A stretch of 64,000 nucleotides of DNA from Pedobacter sp. Leaf216 (GTDB lineage: Bacteria > Bacteroidota > Bacteroidia > Sphingobacteriales > Sphingobacteriaceae). The stretch spans positions 83,588 to 147,587 of the forward strand of contig NZ_LMKM01000012.1 in assembly GCF_001421515.1 (NCBI RefSeq), given 5' to 3'. This document shows positions 9,052 to 16,564 of the stretch, one piece after another (within the stretch, counting starts at the first letter, position 1; every line of letters begins with the position of its first letter). The translations under genes were made by a program, and so were the position numbers. The notes below the pieces were generated by a model. The model saw nothing but the letters and a program-made list of their open reading frames with translations. It was not told the origin of the DNA and did no database searches.

Positions 9052-10587
9052 ATGATAAATAAAAACAACAGGAACAGTCGGGATGACAAGTCCAAACCAG
9101 GCAGTCGGAAAACAGAAGGCAGGAGCAGTTCGGCCGGGTCTGACAGAAGAAGATCAGACGACAAAGACAGCAAATTCAAAAAATCATCCGATTCAAAAGA
9201 CGGCTTCAAACCCAGAAGCTCAGACGGTAAAGATTTCAAATCAAAATCTTTCGGAGACAAAAAAGACTTCAGACCAAGAACAGGAGACCGCGATTTTAAA
9301 TCAAAAGACGGAGAATCAAAGGGATTTAAATTTGGCGACCGTGAATTTAAATCAAAAGATAGCAATTCAAAATCAGAAGACCGTAGTTTTAAACCTAGAG
9401 AAGGCGGATCGAGAGATTATAAGCCAAGAACAGGCGATCGTGATTTCAAATCGAGAGAGGGCGGATCAAGAGATTACAAACCAAGAACAGGAGACAGGGA
9501 TTTTAAACCAAGAGAAGGTGGTGCAAGAGATTATAAGCCAAGAACAGGAGAACGTGATTTCAAATCTAAGGATGGAGATTCGAGAGATTTTAAACCGAGA
9601 ACTGGCGACCGCGACTTCAAGCCTAGAGAAGGCGGATCAAGAGATTACAAACCAAGAGAAGGTGGCTACAAAGATTTTAAATCAAGAGGCAAATCAGACG
9701 ATTTTAAGCCAAGTGCTGGAAGTTCAAGAGATGTAAAACCTAGGGAACCAAAAGAAGGTGACACCCGTCCGTTTAGAAAACGCGAGGATGCGCAGCCTAG
9801 AGATACAGAATTTAACCGCCCGGAGCGTACTGTAATTGCTCAGGGCCGCAGAACTACGAATGAAGATAAAGGCTTAATCCGCCTGAACAGATATATTTCA
9901 AATGCAGGCATCTGCTCTCGTCGTAAAGCTGATGAGTTAATTGCTGCCGGCATTATTACCGTAAACGGTGAAGCCATTACCGAATTAGGGCATAAAGTTG
10001 ATCCGGCTAAAGATTTGGTACGCTATAACGGCGAACTTTTAAAACGTGAGAAAAAAGTTTACGTGTTATTGAACAAACCAAAAGATTACATCACCACAAC
10101 TGACGATCCACAGGAACGCCGTACAGTGATGCAACTGGTTGATAAAGCAAGCCGCGAGCGTATTTACCCGGTTGGCCGTTTAGATCGTAATACTACCGGT
10201 TTATTATTAATGACAAATGATGGTGATTTAGCGGATAAATTATCTCATCCTAAAAACGGAATTACCAAAATTTACAATGTTGAACTGGATAAATCTTTAT
10301 CACAAGGTGATTTAAACAAAATTGCTTTTGGTTTAGAATTAGAAGATGGATTGATAAAACCGGATAACATTTCTTATGTTGCAGGTGGAACCAAAAAGGA
10401 AATCGGCATTCAGATTCACAGCGGTAAAAACAGAATTGTTCGTCGTATTTTCGAGCACCTGGGTTACAGCGTAGAAAAATTAGACCGTGTGGTTTATGGC
10501 AATTTAACCAAAAAAGATCTGCCCCGCGGTAGATGGCGTTATCTAGAAGATCATGAATTGATTCAGATTAAGCATTTAATTAAATAA
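9052..10587 (+). CDS. RsuA/RluB-family rRNA pseudouridine synthase with long repetitive N-terminal tail
   Basis: Isomerises uridine to pseudouridine in rRNA, most likely 23S rRNA by the RluB/RluE-like domain. The catalytic half is residues 275-511: an S4 RNA-binding domain (RLNRYISNAGICSRRKADEL) followed by the synthase domain with the catalytic Asp378 in GRLDRNTTGL. In front lies about 260 residues of low complexity, built of Lys, Arg, Asp, Ser and Gly. From roughly residue 75 to 205 it contains tandem variants of a unit like RDYKPRTGDRDFKPREGG. Usual family length is 240-300 residues, so the tail doubles the protein. It is in frame with the S4 domain without stops. The tail is likely disordered and nucleic-acid binding; that is inference. 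A good promoter precedes and a terminator follows, so it is monocistronic. Confidence 0.9.
   Translation: MINKNNRNSRDDKSKPGSRKTEGRSSSAGSDRRRSDDKDSKFKKSSDSKDGFKPRSSDGKDFKSKSFGDKKDFRPRTGDRDFKSKDGESKGFKFGDREFKSKDSNSKSEDRSFKPREGGSRDYKPRTGDRDFKSREGGSRDYKPRTGDRDFKPREGGARDYKPRTGERDFKSKDGDSRDFKPRTGDRDFKPREGGSRDYKPREGGYKDFKSRGKSDDFKPSAGSSRDVKPREPKEGDTRPFRKREDAQPRDTEFNRPERTVIAQGRRTTNEDKGLIRLNRYISNAGICSRRKADELIAAGIITVNGEAITELGHKVDPAKDLVRYNGELLKREKKVYVLLNKPKDYITTTDDPQERRTVMQLVDKASRERIYPVGRLDRNTTGLLLMTNDGDLADKLSHPKNGITKIYNVELDKSLSQGDLNKIAFGLELEDGLIKPDNISYVAGGTKKEIGIQIHSGKNRIVRRIFEHLGYSVEKLDRVVYGNLTKKDLPRGRWRYLEDHELIQIKHLIK
9280..9700 (+). repeat. Tandem degenerate repeat inside the pseudouridine synthase gene
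   Basis: About eight imperfect copies of a 15-20 codon unit encoding variants of GDRDFKPREGGSRDYKPRT. The DNA copies are nearly identical in places (GATTTTAAA, AGAGAAGGCGGATC, CCAAGAACAGG), which points to recent slippage or unequal crossing-over. Confidence 0.8.
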
Positions 10588-10593
10588 TACATG

Positions 10594-10619
10594 AGGCAGC
10601 CAATGGTTGCCTTTTTTTA
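10594..10619 (+). terminator. Rho-independent terminator after the pseudouridine synthase gene
   Basis: AGGCAGCC pairs with GGTTGCCT (one G-T wobble) around an AAT loop at 10594-10612, followed by seven T. Confidence 0.85.
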
Positions 10620-10629
10620 TACTGCTATT

Positions 10630-10845
10630 TTTTACCACAAAGCACACAGAGAAAGCACAGCGTTCACAGAGCTGGAGTCTATATCCAATCGCCCACGTTA
10701 GTAAGAGGATGCAAAAGAAAAACGATTATATCGTTAAATAGTAATAGTAAAGTGCATTACAAATGCAGCAGTCAATCAGCGTCATTACAAACACAGAAGA
10801 AAATGAGGAAACATCTTCCGTATTTTCTGTGCCTCCGTGGCCAAC
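10630..10845. repeat. Diverged ACCACAGAGRCACAGAG-type inverted repeat arms
   Basis: The left arm near 10632-10660 (ACCACAAAGCACACAGAG) is loosely mirrored by the right arm near 10823-10843 (TTCTGTGCCTCCGTGG). The arms resemble an eroded long inverted repeat related to those at 29122, 42157 and 42971. I see no gene in 10588-10880. A TATATTTG box at 10852-10859 could be the -7 element for the following gene. Confidence 0.4.
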
Positions 10846-10880
10846 TTTATTTATATTTGTTAAAATCAAGATCATTCTAC

Positions 10881-11990
10881 ATGAAAAAATTCAGTTCATT
10901 ATTTATACTTACCATATTGTCTACATTAACCTTTGCCCAAAAAAGCAGTTACAATCTTCTCGTTGGAACCTATACTGCACCGGGAAAGAGTGAAGGAATT
11001 TACACTTACGATTTTAATACTTTAACCGCTGTTACCAAGATAAAAAGCATTACCAAAAATACCGCTAATCCGAGTTACCTCGCCATATCTCCCGACCAAA
11101 AATTTATTTATGTGGTTAATGAAACCGGCACCACAAGTACTGTAAGTGCTTTTAAATACAATGCAAAAACTGGTGATTTAACGTTTTTAAACAAAGTTGA
11201 TAGTCATGGTGCCGATCCTTGTTTTATTACCGTTGATACAAAAAATGTAATAGTTGCAAATTATAGCGGCGGCAGTTTAGCAGTATTTGCAAGAAAGGCC
11301 AATGGAGCTTTAACCGAAGCTTTGCAGATTATTAAGCATACGGGAAAGAGCATCGACCCAAAAGGCAGACAGGAAAGTGCCCATGTGCACATGACGGTAT
11401 TCACGCCAGACCACAAATATTTAATAGTGAACGACTTGGGCGAAGATCAAACCTATATTTATACATACAAGCCTACAGCAAAAGAAAGCATACTAACGGT
11501 TAAATCGGTAATTAAAACCAATGCAGGTACCGGCCCCCGACATATAACTTTTAGTCCGAATGGAAAGTTTGCCTACCTGGCGCACGAATTTAACGGCACC
11601 ATTACAGCTTTTGCTTATTCTGATGGAAGATTAACTAAAATACAGGAGATTGGCACTGCGCCAAAAGATTTTGCAGGCAAGATTGATGGTGCAGATATTC
11701 ACGTCTCACCAGACGGAAAATTTCTTTATGAAACGAACCGTGGCGATGCCAATAGCATTTCTACTTTCTCAATCCTTTCAACGGGAAAACTTAAATTTAT
11801 CGAAACCGTAAGCACCCTGGGTAAAGGCCCAAGGAATTTTGCCATCAATCCAACTGGAAAATTTTTACTTGTTGGACACCAGTATACCAACAACATCGTG
11901 ATTTTTAACCGCAACAAAACAACCGGCAAATTGACCGATAGCGGGAAAAGAATTGATGTTGGCGCTCCTGTATGTTTGGTATTTAATTAA
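10881..11990 (+). CDS. Secreted lactonase, 6-phosphogluconolactonase-like beta-propeller
   Basis: A seven-bladed propeller of the YbhE/Pgl lactonase family, 369 residues. The signal peptide MKKFSSLFILTILSTLTFAQ is followed by propeller strands with repeated motifs such as NPSYLAISPDQKFIYVVNE, GPRHITFSPNGKFAYLAHE and GPRNFAINPTGKFLLVGHQ. Conserved family motifs VGTYT, ADPCF and HVHMTVFTPD are present. Because it is exported, it more likely acts on sugar lactones or a related compound in the periplasm than in the pentose phosphate pathway. The ATG at 10881 is chosen because it starts the signal peptide; an in-frame ATG at 10752 would add 43 implausible residues lying in repeat DNA. It is followed 17 bp later by an SRPBCC gene. 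Confidence 0.88.
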   Translation: MKKFSSLFILTILSTLTFAQKSSYNLLVGTYTAPGKSEGIYTYDFNTLTAVTKIKSITKNTANPSYLAISPDQKFIYVVNETGTTSTVSAFKYNAKTGDLTFLNKVDSHGADPCFITVDTKNVIVANYSGGSLAVFARKANGALTEALQIIKHTGKSIDPKGRQESAHVHMTVFTPDHKYLIVNDLGEDQTYIYTYKPTAKESILTVKSVIKTNAGTGPRHITFSPNGKFAYLAHEFNGTITAFAYSDGRLTKIQEIGTAPKDFAGKIDGADIHVSPDGKFLYETNRGDANSISTFSILSTGKLKFIETVSTLGKGPRNFAINPTGKFLLVGHQYTNNIVIFNRNKTTGKLTDSGKRIDVGAPVCLVFN

Positions 11991-12007
11991 GATCTAAAAC
12001 CAAACCA

Positions 12008-12502
12008 ATGGAAAATTTCGATTGGACAAAATTTACCATCAGGATAGCGATTAAGGTTAATATGGCAGACCTATACAACGCGTGGACAAAACCAAGTGAA
12101 ATTGAAAAGTGGTTTTTAAGCGAAGCAACGTTTTATGATGAGAATGATGTATTACTGAGCAAAACGCAAAATGCGCTAAAAGGCGATCGCTACAAATGGA
12201 TCTGGTATTTGTATGATGATATCGAAAATGGAACCATAACCGAAGCGAACGGTAAAGATTATTTTCAGTTTACTTTTGCAGGCGATTGCTTGGTAGATAT
12301 CAAACTGAGGGAAGAATTCGAATACATTGTTGTAGAACTTACGCAAAAAAATATTCCACTTGATGATAATTCCAAAAGGAATATCCGTTTAGGCTGCCAT
12401 AACGGCTGGAGTTTTTATCTTTTGAATTTAAAATCAATTTATGAAGGTGGTTTGGATTTAAGAAATAAGGATAACCGTTTCAAACCCATGTTAAATAATT
12501 AA
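12008..12502 (+). CDS. SRPBCC/AHSA1-type ligand-binding domain protein
   Basis: A 164-residue single-domain protein with the start of the Hsp90-ATPase-activator-like (AHSA1) fold: FTIRIAIKVNMADLYNAWTKPSEIEKWFLSEA, followed by an alternating strand pattern and a C-terminal helix with HNGWSFYLLNLKSIYEGG. Members bind hydrophobic ligands or act as stress-related accessory proteins; the ligand cannot be told from sequence. It starts 17 bp after the lactonase-like gene on the same strand, so the two are probably co-transcribed, but no functional link is evident. No signal peptide is seen, so it should be cytoplasmic. Confidence 0.8.
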   Translation: MENFDWTKFTIRIAIKVNMADLYNAWTKPSEIEKWFLSEATFYDENDVLLSKTQNALKGDRYKWIWYLYDDIENGTITEANGKDYFQFTFAGDCLVDIKLREEFEYIVVELTQKNIPLDDNSKRNIRLGCHNGWSFYLLNLKSIYEGGLDLRNKDNRFKPMLNN

Positions 12503-12655
12503 AGCTGCTATAATAGATGCTGAAATAAATTCAGCAGGACGCATGTTTAATACGCTTGCGTAAATTTAATTTATAGTACGATCTTCACCCTGGATTTATA
12601 ATACGCTTATAACAGTCGACGATAGTTTTAACCACCTCATCTCGAAGGATCAACG

Positions 12656-12690
12656 CAAAAAAAATGGCCCCGATTTTCATCGCGACCATT
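12656..12690 (-). terminator. Terminator of the J-KTSC gene
   Basis: AATGGCCCCGAT (12663-12674) pairs, with one or two mismatches, with ATCGCGACCATT (12679-12690). Read on the minus strand it is followed by a run of eight T. It ends the gene that stops at 12714. The 210 bp between 12503 and 12713 hold nothing else that I recognise. Confidence 0.75.
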
Positions 12691-12713
12691 CTTAACTATT
12701 TTAATTTTAGTAA

Positions 12714-13160
12714 TTATGCTGGTTCTGCAACCCTTGCAACGTTACGGTATGGAAATTCATTAAAAATATGCCTGCGGGCGAAACGACCAGGAGAATCCGC
12801 ATTCACCAATTTCACATAAATTGCTTTTGGCACATCGAAATATTCGTAAGCACTCCCATCAAAAAACTGGATATTTAAAACCTGTTGTTTGTATTCGAAA
12901 TCCTGAATATTTGATAATGTTGTGGTTTGTGTATACGTTTCAATATTCTGCTCGCGTGTTTCTGGCGCAATACTTACCAGGAAATGGTAAGCTTCGATAA
13001 TTTCTTTACTTCTTGCTTCTGCATCTAATTTCTCTTCTTCCTGCTGAAATTTATCAGGGTGACAATCTTTCATCAATGTACGGTACACCGATTTAAGCTC
13101 TTTTAACTCAGCATTTTTGTCTACGCTCAAAAGCTTTCTGTAATCAACTATTTTCTTCAT
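12714..13160 (-). CDS. J-domain protein with C-terminal KTSC domain
   Basis: A 148-residue two-domain protein. Residues about 5-68 form a DnaJ J-domain with the HPD motif in MKDCHPDKFQ, which stimulates Hsp70 ATPase. Residues about 88-145 match the short KTSC domain (VLNIQFFDGSAYEYFDV, then YVKLVNADSPGRFARRHI and FPYRNV), a small domain of unknown function often found alone in bacteria. There is no G/F region, zinc domain or substrate-binding domain, so it is not a full DnaJ. The KTSC part may bind a protein or nucleic acid client and recruit DnaK. It is monocistronic, ending in a terminator. Confidence 0.85.
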   Translation of the reverse strand: MKKIVDYRKLLSVDKNAELKELKSVYRTLMKDCHPDKFQQEEEKLDAEARSKEIIEAYHFLVSIAPETREQNIETYTQTTTLSNIQDFEYKQQVLNIQFFDGSAYEYFDVPKAIYVKLVNADSPGRFARRHIFNEFPYRNVARVAEPA

Positions 13161-13343
13161 GGGAACTAACCTCTTTTATAATTTTGCCGAAACGTTTTTT
13201 AATCACTAAAGCGTTTCAAGCCGCAAAGATACGATTTATAATCATTTGATTTTGAGAAAGTTTACTTTTTTCAAATATTGCCGATAGTAATGGTAAATTG
13301 TGCATTTAGAAGTATTTTAATACCCATTCAATACCTCAAAACT

Positions 13344-13378
13344 AAAAAAGTTTTGCTGCGTAAAAACGGCAAAACTTT
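13344..13378 (-). terminator. Terminator downstream of bshA
   Basis: AAAGTTTTGC (13347-13356) pairs perfectly with GCAAAACTTT (13369-13378), loop TGCGTAAAAACG. On the minus strand the hairpin runs into T residues (13349-13344). Confidence 0.8.
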
Positions 13379-13404
13379 GAATGAGTTAAATAAATAACTT
13401 GTAG

Positions 13405-14547
13405 TTAATATTTGGGCTGTAACGAATTCTCAATCACTTCCTTGTAATAATCGATATATATAGGCAAGATCTTTTTCAGATCGAAATCCTGAGCCCTTTT
13501 AAAAGCATTTTCTTTAAAACGGTTTAATGTTTCATCATCTTTCAAAATTTCGATTGCATGAGCTGCCATTGCATCAACATCGCCAACATTGCTCATATAA
13601 CCACAAAATCCATCAACATTAAGCTCTGGCAAGCCACCAGCATTTGTAGTAATTGCAGGCACTTTACAAGCCATTGCTTCTAAAGCAGCCAAACCAAAAC
13701 TTTCAGATTCTGAAGGCATCAGAAAAAGATCCGAAACCGATAAAATTTCTTCTACCGCATCTTGTTTGCCTAAAAACCTTACACTTTCGCAAATATTTAA
13801 CGATCTGCAAAGTTGTTCATCATAAGCACGCTCAGGTCCATCGCCAACCATTAACAGCTTCGAAGGAATAACCGCCTGCACCTTTTCGAAAATCCGGATA
13901 ACGTCTGAAGTGCGTTTCACTTTCCTGAAGTTGCTGGTATGAATTAAAATCCGTTCGTTATTTGGGGCAATTGCTTTTTTGAAATGGTCTTTAGCCTGTA
14001 AACTGAATCGCGAAAAATCGATAAAATTCGGAATTACCTTAATTTCTTTAGTTATTTCAAAGTGGTTATAGGTATCTTCTTTTAAATCTTCCGAAACTGT
14101 AGTTACACCATCACTCTGGTTGATTGAAAAAGTAACCACTGGTTTATATGTTGGATCTTTACCTACCAAAGTAATATCTGTACCGTGCAAAGTAGTTACC
14201 ACTGGTATATGAATGCCATAACTCGCTAAAATCTGTTTCGCCATGAAAGCAGCGGAAGCATGTGGAATAGCATAATGAACATGCAATACATCCAATTGTT
14301 CGAAACGGACAACATCTACCAGTTTACTCGCCAATGCGGATTCGTATGGCGCATAATCAAAAAGTGGATAGTCTCTAACCGACACCTCATGATAAAACAG
14401 ATTGGCAGAGAAGAAATCGAGCCTGGCCGGCTGACTATATGTGATAAAGTGAACCTGATGACCCTCGTTAGCAAGCGCTTTACCAAGTTCTGTTGCAACT
14501 ACTCCACTACCGCCAAAAGTGGGGTAGCAAACAATTCCTATCTTCAT
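13405..14547 (-). CDS. bshA: N-acetyl-alpha-D-glucosaminyl L-malate synthase
   Basis: First enzyme of bacillithiol synthesis: joins N-acetylglucosamine from UDP-GlcNAc to L-malate. A GT4 glycosyltransferase of 380 residues, matching the BshA family length. The N-terminus MKIGIVCYPTFGGSGVVATELG and HYAIPHASAA are family signatures. The C-terminal nucleotide-sugar motif is PSESESFGLAALEAMAC, with the E-x7-E pair. BshB and BshC are not in this window, which is usual since the genes are dispersed. The start ATG is the natural beginning of the Rossmann strand. A TACATTTG -7-like box lies on the minus strand at 14577-14570. It ends at a terminator, so is probably monocistronic. Confidence 0.95.
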   Translation of the reverse strand: MKIGIVCYPTFGGSGVVATELGKALANEGHQVHFITYSQPARLDFFSANLFYHEVSVRDYPLFDYAPYESALASKLVDVVRFEQLDVLHVHYAIPHASAAFMAKQILASYGIHIPVVTTLHGTDITLVGKDPTYKPVVTFSINQSDGVTTVSEDLKEDTYNHFEITKEIKVIPNFIDFSRFSLQAKDHFKKAIAPNNERILIHTSNFRKVKRTSDVIRIFEKVQAVIPSKLLMVGDGPERAYDEQLCRSLNICESVRFLGKQDAVEEILSVSDLFLMPSESESFGLAALEAMACKVPAITTNAGGLPELNVDGFCGYMSNVGDVDAMAAHAIEILKDDETLNRFKENAFKRAQDFDLKKILPIYIDYYKEVIENSLQPKY

Positions 14548-14675
14548 TGTATGTGTATTGTTGTTACCGCAAATGTACCCGATTTTAATGTATAATGCGT
14601 GTCGGTCTATTGCAATAAAAAAGACGAGAAATTGAGTAGAGATTTTCTCAAGAAAATCGAAAAAAAATTAGAAGA

Positions 14676-15167
14676 TTAGGATTTGAGGTTTCTCATTTCA
14701 TCCTTAATTACCAGGAAGAGTTCATTTGGACGCTGCGTGCCGATAAAATATTCTAATCCATCACGATCGGTTAGCACAACCGCATCTTTACCTGATGAAT
14801 AAAAACGAATTGTTCCTTTTGTGTGGAGGTTATATACCGGATTATTGAAAAAATAACGGCTGTAAGTAGCTTTACGCACATCAACAATGCTATTTAAATC
14901 TATTTTAACCCGTTTGGTTGTCCAAAGGCCATCCAAAATCATACTGCCATTATCTACAACAATTTTGTATTGGATCAAAAACAGCAAAAGCATGGAAACA
15001 CCTATAATTCCAAATCCTACAACAAGGAACAAATCTTGGGTATTGTCGCGATCGCGCTCATAAACATATGCTGCAAAACAGAATGCAGCCATAATAAGCC
15101 TAATGAAAATGCGAACATAATCACGGCCGATGTACTGTTTTTCGATATAGGCGTATCTGCTTTCCAC
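14676..15167 (-). CDS. Membrane protein with two helices and PH-like domain
   Basis: A 163-residue protein of unknown function. Residues about 20-38 and 45-67 are hydrophobic helices (FIRLIMAAFCFAAYVY; LFLVVGFGIIGVSMLLLFLI). The rest shows a PH-like strand pattern: YKIVVDNGSMILDGLW, VKIDLNSIVDVRKA, GTIRFYSSGKDAVVLTD, then a closing helix LFLVIKDEM. This arrangement resembles bacterial PH-domain membrane proteins. The ATG at 15167 directly abuts the tilS stop codon at 15168-15170, so it is translated from the tilS transcript. I do not know its role, and the neighbour gives no clear hint. Confidence 0.75.
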   Translation of the reverse strand: MESRYAYIEKQYIGRDYVRIFIRLIMAAFCFAAYVYERDRDNTQDLFLVVGFGIIGVSMLLLFLIQYKIVVDNGSMILDGLWTTKRVKIDLNSIVDVRKATYSRYFFNNPVYNLHTKGTIRFYSSGKDAVVLTDRDGLEYFIGTQRPNELFLVIKDEMRNLKS

Positions 15168-16502
15168 TTATTTAATTTTGAGTTCGAATATAGCAACTTT
15201 TTTTGTTGTGCCCGTTAATTTATATCGGTTATCCTGTCGCATGCCTGCAATCCAAACAATTTCACCATTTCCGTTTACTAATATCGGTGTAGTGTTTTTT
15301 AAATGAATGGGAACCTTTTCATCGATAAAGTAATCACTTACTTTTTTAGGGCTGCGCATGCCCAACGGAATGAATTTATCTCCGTTTTGCCAATTTCTCA
15401 GTACTAATGGAAAAATCAGTTTATCTGCATTTACAAAAGCCTTATTTACATTAATTTCGAATTTAATGTCATCGGTAAATTGCAATGAGATTTCCTCACT
15501 GGCAAAAGCAATACTTTCGGTTGTTGGGTGGATAAATTGATTGGATACCACAACAGTATCTTTTTCAACAATTACCAAATCACCCCTATTGATAATGGCC
15601 TGATGAGATGCACTAAAAAAATGTGTTCCACTTAGTGCCTTTAAACTATCTAAAATTTCCTGAACTAAATTTTCGCCAAAACCAAAAGGTTTAAGTAATT
15701 CATATAGCAGTAATTTTTGTGGATTTAGTTTAGCAATCTCATCCAAAGGAATATAAATCCCATCATTTTTCTTATTTAAAATCTTATTTTCAAGTTTGTA
15801 GACCTGTAGATTTAAAAAAGTTTCTAATTCTGCAAATCTTGCTATATTCTCTGCAAAGGTTTTTTCCAGGTTTGGATTAATCTCTTGAAGGTGAGGAACA
15901 ATTTGTAACCTGATTTTATTCCGGGTATAATTTGTACTTGCGTTCGAGCTGTCTTCTACGAAATTAATATTGTTAGCAATTACAATATCGTCAATTTGCT
16001 GGCGGTTTAAGAAGAGTATCGGCCTGATTAGCCTTTCGCGTTTGGGCAAAATACCATGTAAACCACTTATTCCGGTTCCGCGGGTTAAGTTAATAAGCAC
16101 GGTTTCAACAGCATCGTTCTGGTGTTGTGCCAATGCAATGTAATCGTATCTTTCTTTAATCCGTATTTCTTCAAACCAGTTGTAACGGAGATCGCGGGCT
16201 GCCATCTGAGTAGAAATTTTATTTTCTGTGGCATATTTTTTGGTATCAAAATGCGTTACATAGAAAGGTAACTCTAAATTTTTAGCCAGAAGCGCAACAA
16301 AACTTTCATCACGTTGTGCCTCATCGGCTCTTAGATTAAAATTACAATGTGCCACACCAACATCAACGCCTATTGCTTTAAACAAGTGCAACATTAATAC
16401 CGAATCTTTGCCTCCGCTTACGGCCAAAAGAATCCTGTTACCCCGAACAAACAGCTGTTGCTGTTCAATAAAATCCTGAAATTGCTTAAGAGGTAACATC
16501 AA
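15168..16502 (-). CDS. tilS: tRNA(Ile)-lysidine synthase
   Basis: Converts cytidine 34 of the tRNA-Ile(CAU) anticodon to lysidine using ATP and lysine, which changes its codon reading from AUG to AUA; essential in most bacteria. The protein has 444 residues. The N-terminal PP-loop SGGKDS is at 29-34, followed by AHCNFNLRADEAQRDE, LAQHQNDAVETVLINL and GTGISGLHGI, and a C-terminal TilS domain (LVLRNWQNGDKFIPLGM). The start MMLPLKQF gives two adjacent Met codons; either is possible. It is divergent from the OstA-like gene with a 62 bp gap that contains a 16 bp perfect palindrome. Confidence 0.95.
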   Translation of the reverse strand: MMLPLKQFQDFIEQQQLFVRGNRILLAVSGGKDSVLMLHLFKAIGVDVGVAHCNFNLRADEAQRDESFVALLAKNLELPFYVTHFDTKKYATENKISTQMAARDLRYNWFEEIRIKERYDYIALAQHQNDAVETVLINLTRGTGISGLHGILPKRERLIRPILFLNRQQIDDIVIANNINFVEDSSNASTNYTRNKIRLQIVPHLQEINPNLEKTFAENIARFAELETFLNLQVYKLENKILNKKNDGIYIPLDEIAKLNPQKLLLYELLKPFGFGENLVQEILDSLKALSGTHFFSASHQAIINRGDLVIVEKDTVVVSNQFIHPTTESIAFASEEISLQFTDDIKFEINVNKAFVNADKLIFPLVLRNWQNGDKFIPLGMRSPKKVSDYFIDEKVPIHLKNTTPILVNGNGEIVWIAGMRQDNRYKLTGTTKKVAIFELKIK

Positions 16503-16528
16503 TCAAAAATATTTAATTTTAACTGGTA

Positions 16529-16544
16529 TTCCGAACGTTCGGAA
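16529..16544. promoter_or_regulatory. Perfect 16 bp palindrome, candidate operator between tilS and the OstA-like gene
   Basis: TTCCGAACGTTCGGAA is exactly self-complementary and sits in the short divergent gap, 8 bp before the -7 box TAACTTTG (16553-16560), where the -33 region would be expected. Its position suits a transcription factor that would affect one or both genes. No factor is known for it here. Confidence 0.5.
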
Positions 16545-16552
16545 CAAAAAAC

Positions 16553-16560
16553 TAACTTTG
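16553..16560 (+). promoter_or_regulatory. -7 box before the OstA-like gene
   Basis: TAACTTTG matches TAnnTTTG and ends 4 bp before the GTG start at 16565. No good TTG is seen at the usual spacing; the palindrome occupies that place. The mRNA would be leaderless or nearly so. Confidence 0.5.
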
Positions 16561-16564
16561 TAGT

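Noticed and set aside
9039..9365. Antisense frame of 108 codons over the same repeats
   Set aside because: Shadow of the repeated Lys/Ser/Asp codons; a Leu/Ser/Phe-rich product and no own promoter.
9083..9736. 217-codon open frame in +2 relative to the pseudouridine synthase gene
   Set aside because: It covers the same tandem repeats; a repeat of 3n bases without stops in one shifted frame stays open by necessity. The Gln/Asn/Ile-rich product has no family, while the main frame runs into a clear S4/synthase domain.
10752..10880. Longer N-terminus for the lactonase-like protein
   Set aside because: The 43 extra residues are encoded by repeat DNA and would bury the signal peptide.
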